From: CAXMNX01 sp964194845
GTDB taxonomy: Bacteria; Pseudomonadota; Alphaproteobacteria; Rhodobacterales; Rhodobacteraceae
Assembly (NCBI GenBank): GCA_964194845.1
Contig: CAXMNX010000010.1
Location: 1 to 25,409, forward strand
DNA: 25,409 nt
Reading direction: 5' to 3'
The first letter of the stretch is position 1. The number at the start of each line of letters is the position of its first letter. A program made the position numbers and the translations under genes. Shown here in pieces: positions 7,993 through 16,460 of the stretch. A model generated the notes under the pieces. It had not been told where the DNA came from, ran no database searches, and was given only the letters and a program-made list of their open reading frames with translations.

Positions 7993-8826
7993 TCAGAGCC
8001 ATTCGCCGCGAACGACCTGGCGATAGACTTGTCGGAGCCAGCCGTCGCCGGCAGGTTCCAGTCCAAGGCCCTGCCCGGTCAGAAGGGCGAAGCTGTCTTG
8101 ATACCACACTGTCGACAGGTAGTTGTGACCAAGAATGGCACCGGCGGTCTGCGCCTCGTCGGTTAGGCCGAGCGAGAGGTAACTTTCCACCAGCCGGTGC
8201 AGCGCCTCGGCCGTTTGTGAGGTAGTCTGAAAATCTTCGACGACAACGCGAAACCGGTTGATCGCGGCAACGAAATGGCCGCGCTTCAGGTAAAACCGGC
8301 CAATCTCCATCTCTTTGGCGGCCAGATGGTCAAAGGCGAGATCAAACTTGAGGATGGCGGAACGCGCATAATCGCTTTCGGGATAGGTCTCAATAACATC
8401 GCGAAGCGACTGAAGTGCCTGAAAGGTCAGGCCCTGGTCGCGACCCACATCGTCAATCTGGTCATAGTAGCTGAGTGCGAGAAGATACTGGGCGTAGGCG
8501 GAATCTTCGTCCGCTGGATAGGTGTTCAGAAATCGCTGCGCAGTGCTGCGGCTGGATTCGTAGTCGCGGTCCAGATGGTAGGAAAATGCCTGCATCACCA
8601 GTCCGCGCTTGGCCCATTCTGAATAGGGATAAAGCCGTTCGACTTCGCCAAACAACTGGGCGGCCTCGTCGGGGTTGCCTTCGTTCAGATCAAACTCGGC
8701 ACGGCGATAGATCTCTTCGGCGGAATAGCTTTCGAGCGGGCGTTCCTGCGTGCCGCTACACGCGGCCAGCACGAATGCCAGCGCTGCCGCTGACAGAAAT
8801 CGTCGATGTGCCCCACCGAATGTCAT
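7993..8826 (-). CDS. bamD: Outer membrane assembly lipoprotein BamD
   Basis: 277 residues from ATG at 8826, which follows AGGTG closely. A longer frame to 8868 adds 14 residues ahead of the signal peptide and is not favoured. The lipoprotein signal peptide ends in FVLAAC with lipid-bearing Cys23. The rest is a chain of TPR-like helical repeats, including ELYPYSEWAKR-like and YPESDYARSA segments typical of BamD/ComL. BamD is an essential partner of BamA in inserting beta-barrel proteins into the outer membrane. It sits between lpxC and recN, the usual order in this group of bacteria. Confidence 0.95.
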   Translation of the reverse strand: MTFGGAHRRFLSAAALAFVLAACSGTQERPLESYSAEEIYRRAEFDLNEGNPDEAAQLFGEVERLYPYSEWAKRGLVMQAFSYHLDRDYESSRSTAQRFLNTYPADEDSAYAQYLLALSYYDQIDDVGRDQGLTFQALQSLRDVIETYPESDYARSAILKFDLAFDHLAAKEMEIGRFYLKRGHFVAAINRFRVVVEDFQTTSQTAEALHRLVESYLSLGLTDEAQTAGAILGHNYLSTVWYQDSFALLTGQGLGLEPAGDGWLRQVYRQVVRGEWL

Positions 8827-8913
8827 TTCACCTATTCCGCGTCCCAACCACGAAGCGGTTCGTAGCACAGATAAATCCGGGACAAAATGGTTTTGAATTG
8901 CGGTCTTAGAGTG

Positions 8914-9879
8914 TCAGACGACAAGCTCGGGCCGATCAGCGCGTTGCAGTCCGGCACCAGGAAGCGCTGCTGCCCGTTCGCTGTCGCACTGGACAATCCG
9001 ATAGGCGGAAGGATCGGCGAAAAGTTCGTGCAAGAGACGGTTGGTAATTCCGTGGCCTGCCCGATGCCCGGTGTAATGTCCAAGAATAGGCGCGCCCGCA
9101 AGTGCGAGATCGCCAAGGGCGTCGAGCATCTTGTGCCGCACAGGTTCATCTGCGTGTCGCATACCACCCGGCGTCACCACCATGTCGCCGTCGACGACAA
9201 CAGCCGAGGTCAGGTCGCCGCCGACAATCAGGCCCTGGTCGCGCATCATGTCGATATCGGAAAGACGGCAGAACGTACGGCTGTCGCACAGCTCGTGAAC
9301 GAAGGCACCATTTGCCATGTTAAGCGATTTGTCCTGCCGACCGATGACGGTATCCGCAAATTCGATGTGAAAATCTATGGTCAGGTGGTCGGCCGGTTCC
9401 AGCGAGGCAAACGCCTGATCGGTCGAGACGCTGACATATTTCAGAATTTCAATGGCGTAGACCGGCGCATCAAGCGTCATCAGGCCGCGCGCCAGGAAGG
9501 CCGAGACAAAAGGTGCGGCCGATCCGTCGAGCAGAGGCACTTCGGGGCCGTCAAGCTCAATCAGTGCGTTGTGGACGCCACAGCCGACAAGTGCGGCCAG
9601 CACATGCTCGACCGTGCTGACAGAAACGCCGTCGGAATTAGATATCCGGGTGCACAATTGGGTGTCGGTGACGGCGTCCCAGCGGGCCGGGATAAGTGCG
9701 TCCCTGACGTCGGCATCGGTTCGCCGGAACCAGATGCCGTATTCAGCCGAAGCAGGATGAACAGACATGCGGACGCCGACACCGGTATGAAGGCCGGTGC
9801 CCGTAAAGGTCACGGAAGATTTTAGCGTCGTCTGCAAGGTTTTCACCCAGTGTTCTGCTGCCGATCGTGCCTCACCCAC
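8914..9879 (-). CDS. lpxC: UDP-3-O-acyl-N-acetylglucosamine deacetylase LpxC
   Basis: 321 residues. LpxC removes the acetyl group in the committed step of lipid A synthesis. The zinc ligands are His92 in VEHVLAAL and His249/Asp253 in HKMLDALGD. The motif HRAGHGITN holds the catalytic His, and SRTF is the usual core motif. The core begins TTLKSSVTFTGTGLHTG. Two starts are possible: GTG at 9879, with AGGA seven bases upstream, and GTG at 9846, closer to the usual start; the first is kept because of its ribosome site. It follows ftsZ across an intrinsic terminator, so it needs its own promoter, probably within 9880-10008. That gap also holds the short inverted repeats CGGCAATTTGCCG (9959-9971) and GCTTACATTAAGC (9987-9999). 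Confidence 0.95.
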   Translation of the reverse strand: MGEARSAAEHWVKTLQTTLKSSVTFTGTGLHTGVGVRMSVHPASAEYGIWFRRTDADVRDALIPARWDAVTDTQLCTRISNSDGVSVSTVEHVLAALVGCGVHNALIELDGPEVPLLDGSAAPFVSAFLARGLMTLDAPVYAIEILKYVSVSTDQAFASLEPADHLTIDFHIEFADTVIGRQDKSLNMANGAFVHELCDSRTFCRLSDIDMMRDQGLIVGGDLTSAVVVDGDMVVTPGGMRHADEPVRHKMLDALGDLALAGAPILGHYTGHRAGHGITNRLLHELFADPSAYRIVQCDSERAAALPGAGLQRADRPELVV

Positions 9880-10008
9880 CGGCGTGTCCTAGCTAGGCAG
9901 AGCGCTGGCGAGGCTCAACACAATCATTGCAACAGAGTGAAACATGCCCGTTACTTTTCGGCAATTTGCCGCCTAAAAATCGCGTCGCTTACATTAAGCC
10001 GTTGATAC

Positions 10009-10038
10009 AAAAAGAAAAGGGTCGGCTTTCACCGACCC
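10009..10038 (-). terminator. Intrinsic terminator of ftsZ
   Basis: On the minus strand GGGTCGG and CCGACCC (10032-10038 and 10019-10025) form a 7-bp stem around a 6-base loop. It is followed directly by TTTTCTTTTT (complement of 10009-10018). It starts 26 bases after the ftsZ stop and separates ftsZ from lpxC. Confidence 0.88.
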
Positions 10039-10064
10039 CAGTGGAGTGAAGTTGTGACGCGCCG

Positions 10065-11624
10065 TCAGTTCGCCTGACGCCGCAGAAATGCTGGGATTTC
10101 AATCCGTTCCTGCTCGGGCGAGTGTTCAGCCGCAGGTTCGGTTCGGGCAATGGGGGGCTGTTGTCGCGTTGGTTGCAGCCTTTGATCGGCACCCTGAACC
10201 GCCCCGGACATGCGATTGATCAGGTTGTTGATGCCAAAGCGAGGACGTTCCTCGACGGGTTCTGCCACCGGCGTCGGTGCGACCGCTTCGGCCCTGATTT
10301 GAGCCTCACCCGGCACGTGGCCCGCCATGGAACCCGGCGCGCGACCGGTCACGCGCTCAAGCCGCGCGATCGCCTCGGCGGTCGGTGTGCCGGGGAGCGG
10401 TGGCGCGCTGGTGGCGTGAACAAATGTCGGCACCTGATCGGCGGCAGGTTCGGGTTGAGGTTGATAGGCTGGCGGCGGCAGACCGTCTTGTGAAACCGCT
10501 GCCGCAGCAGGCTGTTCGAAGCCTTCGAAAAGCCCTGGCGCAGTAGCGGCGCTTGCCACCATCGCAGCCGGGGCTTCTTCAACCGGCATGGGCACTGACG
10601 CCTGCGGCGACAAAGGCTCGGCCAGGGTGCGCCGTTGATGAGGTGTTTCGATATCGACGTTGGCGTCGATGCCAGTGGCGACAACGCTGACACGCATATT
10701 GCCTTCCATCGCGGTGTCGAGCGTCGATCCGACGATGATATTGGCATCCGCATCAACCTCTTCGCGGATCCGGTTGGCGGCTTCGTCCAGCTCGAAGAGC
10801 GTCAGGTCGTGGCTGCCGGTGATGTTGATCAGAACGCCCTTGGCACCCTTGAGGCTGATCTCGTCCAGAAGCGGGTTGGCGATGGCCTTTTCGGCGGCCT
10901 GAACCGCGCGATCTTCGCCAGAGGATTCGCCGGTTCCCATCATCGCCTTGCCCATCTCGTCCATCACTGCACGAACGTCGGCAAAATCGAGGTTAATCAG
11001 GCCCGGGCGCACCATCAGGTCGGTCACACCTTTGACGCCCTGGTGAAGCACGTCGTCGGCCATCGAGAAAGCCTCGGTGAAGGTGGTCTTTTCGTTGGCC
11101 AGCCGGAACAGGTTCTGGTTCGGGATAATGATCAGTGTATCGACCATCCTTTGCAGCGCGTCGATGCCATCTTCGGCCTGCTGCATCCGTTTCGCGCCTT
11201 CGAACTGGAAAGGCTTGGTCACAACGCCCACGGTCAGGACACCCAATTCGCGTGCGGCCTGGGCGATGATCGGGGCCGCACCGGTGCCGGTTCCGCCACC
11301 CATACCGGCGGTGATGAAACACATATGCGCACCCGCCAGCTGGTCGACAATTTCTTCGATGGTTTCTTCGGCTGCCGCGGCACCGACCGATGGTCTGGCA
11401 CCGGCGCCCAGACCTTCGGTGACGCGAACGCCCATCTGGATTTTAATCGGCGCGACCGATTGCTGAAGCGCTTGCGCGTCGGTGTTGGCGACGACAAATT
11501 CCACGCCTTCGAGCTGTTTCTCGATCATATTGTTGACAGCGTTGCCGCCGGCACCGCCAACGCCGAATACGGTAATTCTCGGCTTAAGGTCCTCTTTGGA
11601 GGGCATGGTCAAATTCAAAGTCAT
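10065..11624 (-). CDS. ftsZ: Cell division GTPase FtsZ
   Basis: 519 residues. The tubulin-like GTPase domain spans about 15-335, with the G-box GGGTGTG at 109-115 and the T7 loop NLDFADVRAVM near 211. A long Pro/Ala-rich linker follows, then the conserved C-terminal peptide IEIPAFLRR that binds FtsA and other membrane tethers. The long linker is normal in alphaproteobacteria. FtsZ polymerises into the Z-ring at mid-cell. The start is ATG at 11624; an in-frame TAG lies 12 bases upstream, so it cannot be longer. The ribosome site there is poor (GGCGGA), and the ATG overlaps the stop of a possible 14-codon leader ORF. An intrinsic terminator follows the gene. Confidence 0.98.
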   Translation of the reverse strand: MTLNLTMPSKEDLKPRITVFGVGGAGGNAVNNMIEKQLEGVEFVVANTDAQALQQSVAPIKIQMGVRVTEGLGAGARPSVGAAAAEETIEEIVDQLAGAHMCFITAGMGGGTGTGAAPIIAQAARELGVLTVGVVTKPFQFEGAKRMQQAEDGIDALQRMVDTLIIIPNQNLFRLANEKTTFTEAFSMADDVLHQGVKGVTDLMVRPGLINLDFADVRAVMDEMGKAMMGTGESSGEDRAVQAAEKAIANPLLDEISLKGAKGVLINITGSHDLTLFELDEAANRIREEVDADANIIVGSTLDTAMEGNMRVSVVATGIDANVDIETPHQRRTLAEPLSPQASVPMPVEEAPAAMVASAATAPGLFEGFEQPAAAAVSQDGLPPPAYQPQPEPAADQVPTFVHATSAPPLPGTPTAEAIARLERVTGRAPGSMAGHVPGEAQIRAEAVAPTPVAEPVEERPRFGINNLINRMSGAVQGADQRLQPTRQQPPIARTEPAAEHSPEQERIEIPAFLRRQAN

Positions 11625-11668
11625 TATTCTGTCCGCCTACTCGTTTTTGTTCTCGCCCCGGGGCTCAA
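11624..11668 (-). CDS. Possible 14-codon leader ORF overlapping the ftsZ start
   Basis: TTG at 11666-11668 is preceded, eight bases away, by GGAGG, the best ribosome site in the region. The frame runs 14 codons (S-P-G-A-R-T-K-T-S-R-R-T-E after the start) to TAA. The last A of the TAA is the first base of the ftsZ ATG (TAATG). This is the geometry of translational coupling, and ftsZ itself has only a weak ribosome site. It could equally be chance in a short leader; no homology can be judged at this size. Confidence 0.3.
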   Translation of the reverse strand: MSPGARTKTSRRTE

Positions 11669-11680
11669 GGCGTATTCCTC

Positions 11681-11695
11681 CGGCCCTTAGGGCCG
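11681..11695. promoter_or_regulatory. Hairpin abutting the GGAGG site upstream of ftsZ
   Basis: CGGCCC and GGGCCG form a perfect 6-bp stem with a 3-base loop. On the minus-strand transcript the last base of the stem is the first G of the GGAGG ribosome site of the leader ORF, so folding could mask that site. A second self-complementary stretch, CCCCGGGG, lies at 11656-11663 inside the leader ORF. Confidence 0.35.
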
Positions 11696-11952
11696 CCTGC
11701 TAGTTAGTCGGACATTACCGCGAGAGCCACCTCAGGTCACCCCGATTCGCGCTAAAAGACACCAAATATGGCAATTTTTTGACTGCCGTACCCAGCATCT
11801 AGCTCGAACCGCAAGATCATGTGGAACCTCAAGGGACTAGCCCAATCAACTCATGCAGATCCGATAAAGGATGCGCCATTTGGCACATCTTTGGGTTGAA
11901 ATTCGAATCTGAAGGGGCCTGCTCCGCCTCTCTCACGGTTCTTTCCGAACCT

Positions 11953-11961
11953 TGTGGATAA
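11953..11961 (-). promoter_or_regulatory. DnaA box upstream of ftsZ
   Basis: The minus strand reads TTATCCACA, an exact match to the DnaA box consensus, about 330 bases before the ftsZ start and just after the ftsA stop. A GANTC site (11969-11973) lies eight bases away. Confidence 0.6.
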
Positions 11962-12017
11962 CTTAACAGATTCGGGAGTGGGCGTCGCGGATAATTCATC
12001 GCTGCGCGACCGTTCGC

Positions 12018-13352
12018 CTACCAATTCTCCCGAAACCATTTCACTGCGCGCTTGAACGAGCGGGAGCCATAGTGGTCGGTCGGGATATCGAAGTCCCACC
12101 ATTCGTCTTGCGGGTGTGCGGCGAAAAGGCTGAGGCCGACGGCACCGGCGAAGGCCGCCCCCGTTGCCGCCTGCGGCAGGCCCTGGACGCGAAGCGGGCG
12201 ACCGATGCGAATGTTCTGCCCGAGGATTTTCGGGGCAAGCCGGTCGAGCCCGGGAATCTGGCTTGCTCCGCCCGTCAGCACAATCTGCTGGCTGGGCAGA
12301 TGTTCAAATCCGGCAGCGTCCAGACGATCGCGCAGTTCCTCCAAAATCTCTTCGACGCGCGGGCGCATGATTCCGATCAGCTCGGCGCGGCTGACAGTGC
12401 GACGGTCGTGTTCCCAATCGCCGGTTTCGCCGCCGACCTCGATCATTTCGCGGTCATCCATTCCGGTCGCTACGACACCGCCGTGAAAGGTCTTGATCCG
12501 CTCGGCGACGGCCGAAGAGATTTGCAAGCCTTTGGAGATGTCCTGGGTGATGTGTTCGCCGCCCAGACGGATGCAGTCGGCATATATCATGTGTTTTTTG
12601 ATGAAGATCGAAAGCCCGGTGGTGCCGCCGCCCATGTCGATGCAGGCAGCCCCCAGTTCCTGTTCATCCTCTACCAGTGCCGAAAGCCCCGAAATATAGG
12701 CCGTCGACGCCAGGCCCGCGAGCTCAAGATCGCAGCGCTTCAGGCAATAGATCAGGTTCTGGATTACCGCAGTATCGACCGTAAGCATGTGCATGTCGCA
12801 GGCCAGCCGTTGGCCGATCTGCCCGCGCGGGTCGATGAGGCCTGAACGGTGATCGAGTGCAAAATTCACCGGCTGTGCGTGCAGAATATCGCGATGAATA
12901 CCGTAATCCGGCACATCGCAGGAGGCGAGCGCGCGCGCCACATCCTGTTCATCGACGACATCGCCATCGACAAAAACGTTCCCAGCCAGCCCATAAGAGC
13001 GCGGCTGCCCGCCGGAAAGTGCGGCAATCACATGGTCAACCCGCACGTTCGCCATTTTCTGTGCTGCCTGCACAGCGGTTCGGATCGCGCGTTCGGTTTC
13101 CTGAATGGCGCAGCTTTCGCCAAGCTCGACCCCGCGCGACCGCGTGGTTGCAGCACCGATCACCCGAAACTGGCTTTGCCCGGCCATGTTGCCGATCCCT
13201 TCGCCCTCGGGCACGCCAACTTCGCCGTCAAATTGCAGGATCAGGCAGGCGACCTTCGAGGTGCCGACATCAAGAAGTGCGACCACGCCGCGTTGGATGG
13301 CGGCATGGCGCATGTCGCGCATCGCGCGTTGGGATTGATAGAGGTCGGTCAT
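12018..13352 (-). CDS. ftsA: Cell division protein FtsA
   Basis: 444 residues of the actin/HSP70-like ATPase fold. VVALLDVGTSKVACLIL holds the phosphate-1 motif, CIDMGGGTTGLSIF the phosphate-2 motif, and IVLTGGASQIPGL the adenosine motif. The C-terminus SFKRAVKWFRENW is the amphipathic helix that anchors FtsA, and with it FtsZ, to the inner membrane. The start ATG overlaps the ftsQ stop by four bases (ATGA), so the two are translationally coupled. A 393-base gap separates it from ftsZ. Confidence 0.97.
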   Translation of the reverse strand: MTDLYQSQRAMRDMRHAAIQRGVVALLDVGTSKVACLILQFDGEVGVPEGEGIGNMAGQSQFRVIGAATTRSRGVELGESCAIQETERAIRTAVQAAQKMANVRVDHVIAALSGGQPRSYGLAGNVFVDGDVVDEQDVARALASCDVPDYGIHRDILHAQPVNFALDHRSGLIDPRGQIGQRLACDMHMLTVDTAVIQNLIYCLKRCDLELAGLASTAYISGLSALVEDEQELGAACIDMGGGTTGLSIFIKKHMIYADCIRLGGEHITQDISKGLQISSAVAERIKTFHGGVVATGMDDREMIEVGGETGDWEHDRRTVSRAELIGIMRPRVEEILEELRDRLDAAGFEHLPSQQIVLTGGASQIPGLDRLAPKILGQNIRIGRPLRVQGLPQAATGAAFAGAVGLSLFAAHPQDEWWDFDIPTDHYGSRSFKRAVKWFRENW

Positions 13353-14218
13353 TCAGCAAATAAATCCTTGGTTTCGGTTATGTGGCTGTCAAGCATCGCT
13401 TCAATTGCGCTGGTCGTCAGACGCAGCACCGGGCGACGGGGGTTGCGAAAATCTATGGCCGCGATGTCGCGGGCCAGAAGGTCCTGCGCTTCGTTGAGTG
13501 CGATGATCTTTTCCAGCGCACCCGCGGCGTTGTCTTCGGGCAGCATGATCCGCTGGGCGCGGTCCAGCACAACATCCCAGCGCCGTTCGCCAACTCGCAA
13601 AAGCCCGCGCGTGCGCCCCTTGAACGCGGCGCTGGCTGCCAAAAGCCCCAGCGCTTCGCCGACGTGGTCACCAGCGCCCTGCCCCACAATAAGCGGCAGA
13701 TCACCCCGGTCGGTTCGCGCTGCCACCGATGCCACCCTGTGTCCCTCGTCGTCCAGAAGAACCAACGTATCGTCGTGACGCCATATTAGCACCGGCACAC
13801 GCTCGCCCACATCTATGCTAAGCACACCGCCGCGCCGGATATGCACCGACGCAACGGCCACGGCGTCAAGCGCCTCGATCTCAACGCGAATGTCGTCCAG
13901 ATCAAGGTCAAACGAGGAAACGGGAAAGTCCAGCGGTAGACGCGCACGGATCTCGGCGGCGACATCACCGGATGCGCGCTCAACTTCCATCATATGGACC
14001 ATGAACTCGGGCCGTTCCTCGATCTGTCGGCGCAGTTCAGCCAGCTGGTCAGAAGCTGCATCGCGACGGGTTTGATCGGAAGCCCAGAAGGCGACACCGC
14101 CCACGATTAGAATGATCGGCAGCCCATGGCGCAGGAACTTGCGAAAGCCCGGTGTCAGCATCAACCGGTTCAGCCTGTAAGTCAGGCGTGAAGGTGCCGG
14201 ATCCCTCAGCGGTCGCAT
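13349..14218 (-). CDS. ftsQ: Cell division protein FtsQ
   Basis: 289 residues from ATG at 14218, which follows AAGGA at seven bases. The frame stays open 73 codons further back inside ddl, but that part is a shadow of ddl. Topology: a short basic cytoplasmic N-terminus, one membrane segment (about 31-48, HGLPIILIVGGVAFWAS), then a periplasmic POTRA domain (around 95-165, with a VSIHIRRGGVLSI-like strand) and a beta domain. FtsQ links early and late divisome proteins. The start overlaps the end of ddl by 13 bases and the stop overlaps ftsA by four. Confidence 0.94.
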   Translation of the reverse strand: MRPLRDPAPSRLTYRLNRLMLTPGFRKFLRHGLPIILIVGGVAFWASDQTRRDAASDQLAELRRQIEERPEFMVHMMEVERASGDVAAEIRARLPLDFPVSSFDLDLDDIRVEIEALDAVAVASVHIRRGGVLSIDVGERVPVLIWRHDDTLVLLDDEGHRVASVAARTDRGDLPLIVGQGAGDHVGEALGLLAASAAFKGRTRGLLRVGERRWDVVLDRAQRIMLPEDNAAGALEKIIALNEAQDLLARDIAAIDFRNPRRPVLRLTTSAIEAMLDSHITETKDLFAE

Positions 14219-15120
14219 GAGGCGTCCTTTACAATCCAGTCGCATATTTCGGAAAATGAAACGCCGACATGGGCGGCTTGCTCGGGCACCAGCGATGTCG
14301 GCGTCATGCCGGGCTGCGTGTTGGTCTCGAGCGTAATCAGGCCCGAAAGGCCTTGCGCATCGTCCCAGCGAAAATCGGTGCGGCTGACGCCTCTGCACCC
14401 AAGTGCGCGATGCGCGGCGATTGAATGTTTCAGGCAAGCGTCGGTGATGTCCTGCGGAATTACGGCGGGCAGAATATGTGTTGAGCCGCCGGGAGCGTAT
14501 TTGGCGTGATAATCATACCACCCGTCCGTCACGATCTCGGTCACACAAAGCGCGCGGTCGCCCATCACCGAAACCGTAAGCTCGCGCCCCGGCACGTAAG
14601 CCTCGACCATAAGAATTTCGGGCATGTCTTCGGCGATCAGCGGCGGGCCGTTCGCGCCTTCAGGTACTATATATATGCCGACCGACGATCCTTCGTTGTT
14701 GGGCTTGATGACATAGGGCGGGTCCATGACGTGGCTGGCGGCAATTTCTTCGCGCGAAAATAGACCGCTTCTGGTGATCGGAATACCGGAGGCGGCGTAA
14801 ACCGCTTTGGCGCGTTCCTTGTCCATCGCAAGCGCCGAGGCAAGCACGCCGGAATGCGTGTAAGGAATGCGCAACCACTCGAGGATGCCCTGCACGCAGC
14901 CGTCTTCGCCCCAGCGGCCATGAAGCGCATTGAAGGCCACGTCCGGGATGAGATCTGCCAGCCGCGCCGCGACGTCCGGCCCCGCATCCAACTCGGTGAC
15001 TTCGTATCCAATTTCCCGCAGCGCGACGGCGCATTCGCGCCCGGAGGAAAGCGACACCTCGCGTTCAGCCGAGGGGCCACCTAAGAGTACTGCCACGTTG
15101 CGGGGTGACCTGCTCGACAT
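14206..15120 (-). CDS. ddl: D-alanine--D-alanine ligase
   Basis: 304 residues from ATG at 15120. A TTG three codons upstream (15129) sits closer to AAAAGG and is an alternative start. ATP-grasp enzyme: LLGGPSAEREVSLSSG near the N-terminus, FNALHGRWGEDG, YVIKPNNEGSSVGI in the nucleotide-binding region, and GVSRTDFRWD then LETNTQPGMTPTSLVPEQA at the metal and substrate site. It makes the D-Ala-D-Ala dipeptide for peptidoglycan precursors in the cytoplasm. It lies between murB and ftsQ in the division cluster. Confidence 0.96.
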   Translation of the reverse strand: MSSRSPRNVAVLLGGPSAEREVSLSSGRECAVALREIGYEVTELDAGPDVAARLADLIPDVAFNALHGRWGEDGCVQGILEWLRIPYTHSGVLASALAMDKERAKAVYAASGIPITRSGLFSREEIAASHVMDPPYVIKPNNEGSSVGIYIVPEGANGPPLIAEDMPEILMVEAYVPGRELTVSVMGDRALCVTEIVTDGWYDYHAKYAPGGSTHILPAVIPQDITDACLKHSIAAHRALGCRGVSRTDFRWDDAQGLSGLITLETNTQPGMTPTSLVPEQAAHVGVSFSEICDWIVKDASCDR

Positions 15121-15166
15121 ACCCGCCAATTGCCTTTTGTCGGGCCGCTGTGGCCCTTGTTATATT

Positions 15167-16126
15167 TTATTGTCCACTGCTGGACTGCTCGTCTGCCTCA
15201 GGGGTCGGTTCGCCGACCCTCATAATCTCCCACTCTAATCTGATTCCCGAATGTTGGAACACCCTTTCTCGCACCTCTTCGCCCAGGCCTTCCAGATCCG
15301 CCGCCGTCGCGCCGCCGGTGTTGACCAGAAAGTTCGCGTGCATGTCCGACATTTTTGCCCCGCCCCGCGTTGCACCGCGCATACTTGCGTTGTCGATCAC
15401 TTTCCACGCCTTCGCCTCGTGGCTGTCATCCGCCCGCCCGGTCGAACTGAACCCGGCCGGATTTCGGAACGTCGATCCGGCGGTCAGAGATTTTGTCGGT
15501 TGCGTTGCGTCGCGCTTGGCAAGCTGAGCCTCCATCCGGGCGGAAAGTTCATCGGGGTCGCCTTTTGGTGCATCGAAAGTGGCGGAAGTGACGATCCAAT
15601 CCTGCGGAAGTGCGGTCAGTCGATAGCGGAAGTCGAGGTCGGCCGCAGTGAGGTTGCGCGTGATCCCTTCCCGGGTAACCACTGTCGCGCTTACGAAGCG
15701 ATCCGCGACATAGGTGCCATAACATCCTGCATTCATCCGCACCGCGCCGCCAATCGCGCCGGGGATGGTTCTGAGGAATGTCAGATCGAGCCCCGCCTCG
15801 GCGGCTTTTCGCGCAGCCTGCGCGTCGAGCGCGCCTGCGCCTGCCGTCACCCGCGTGCCGTCGATGTCGATCGCGGCAAAAGCCCGGCCAAGGCGGACCA
15901 CGACCGCGCGAAGGCCGCCGTCGCGCACGATCAGGTTCGATCCGACGCCCATGGGGAAAATCGGTACATCCTGGGGCAAATTACGCAGAAAATCCGCGAG
16001 GTCATCCGCGTCCGCCGGAAGAAAGAACCAGTCCGCAGGTCCACCCACGCGCAGCCAGGTCAGCGTGGCGAGATCGTAGTTGGGCGTCAGCCTGCCTCTT
16101 ACCTGGATATCGCCAATGCTGGTCAT
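15167..16126 (-). CDS. murB: UDP-N-acetylenolpyruvoylglucosamine reductase MurB
   Basis: 319 residues. An FAD-binding PCMH-type fold spans the N-terminal half (PMGVGSNLIVRDGGLRAVVV; TIPGAIGGAVRMNAGCYG). The C-terminal MurB domain holds TAGSTFRNPAG, with the catalytic Ser, and MHANFLVNTGGATAADL. The final catalytic Glu is probably in RLEWEI near the end. It reduces the enolpyruvyl group to form UDP-MurNAc with NADPH. It is followed by ddl and preceded by two DUF2484 genes. murC and murG, often beside it, are not in the window. Confidence 0.96.
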   Translation of the reverse strand: MTSIGDIQVRGRLTPNYDLATLTWLRVGGPADWFFLPADADDLADFLRNLPQDVPIFPMGVGSNLIVRDGGLRAVVVRLGRAFAAIDIDGTRVTAGAGALDAQAARKAAEAGLDLTFLRTIPGAIGGAVRMNAGCYGTYVADRFVSATVVTREGITRNLTAADLDFRYRLTALPQDWIVTSATFDAPKGDPDELSARMEAQLAKRDATQPTKSLTAGSTFRNPAGFSSTGRADDSHEAKAWKVIDNASMRGATRGGAKMSDMHANFLVNTGGATAADLEGLGEEVRERVFQHSGIRLEWEIMRVGEPTPEADEQSSSGQ

Positions 16127-16199
16127 GGCATTCGGCTACCACCCTGCCCAAAGCAAGACCAGTCATCTTCATCTTTTCAAAAATACGCGTCGTTTCGTG

Positions 16200-16460
16200 T
16201 CAGTTTTTCGCGCTTACACCAAGCGTGCTGCGGCACCACCGCAGCAGATACCGCACCGGCCATCGCAGGATCGAGGCTGCCGCTGCAAGAACCACAAGCC
16301 CGATGCCGATGCCATTTTCCCAGATCACGAAGCCCAGCAGAGGAATGCCAATAGCCATCAGCACATAGGCTGACGGCCAGTGAAGGTGCTTTGACGGCAG
16401 CATTCCGATGACATTGGCCAGAATTCCCCAAACGCAGGCGAGGATCAGCGACGTGCTCAT
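16200..16460 (-). CDS. DUF2484 small membrane protein (second copy)
   Basis: 86 residues with three hydrophobic segments (about 1-20, 30-47 and 50-65) and the pattern LILACVWGILANVIGMLPSK...SILRWPVRYLLRW, matching its upstream neighbour position by position. The family is found in Rhodobacterales, typically beside murB/murC, and has no known function. Its ATG overlaps the stop of the first copy (ATGA), so the two are made together. The terminal residues (CRSTLGVSAKN) are polar. Confidence 0.82.
   Translation of the reverse strand: MSTSLILACVWGILANVIGMLPSKHLHWPSAYVLMAIGIPLLGFVIWENGIGIGLVVLAAAASILRWPVRYLLRWCRSTLGVSAKN

Larger units (their letters stand above)
11625..12017 (-). promoter_or_regulatory. 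ftsA-ftsZ intergenic region (393 bases), probable ftsZ control region
   Basis: No protein gene apart from the possible leader ORF at its ftsZ end. It holds one consensus DnaA box, three GANTC sites (11744-11748, 11905-11909, 11969-11973) and the leader hairpin. No clear -35/-10 pair could be assigned. In Caulobacter ftsZ is transcribed from its own promoter and is controlled by DnaA, CtrA and CcrM methylation of GANTC. The same logic is plausible here, but this is inference. Confidence 0.5.

Noticed and set aside
7982..8040. LexA site directly before recN
   Set aside because: A single GAAC occurs, but no partner at seven bases; recN appears to be read from the lpxC-bamD side.
14219..14437. 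73-codon N-terminal extension of ftsQ
   Set aside because: It lies inside ddl in another frame; ATG 14218 has a proper ribosome site and gives the usual FtsQ length.
8887..16354. Long plus-strand open frames opposite lpxC, ftsZ, ftsA/ftsQ and murB
   Set aside because: Each mirrors a well-supported gene and shows no domain or ribosome site of its own.
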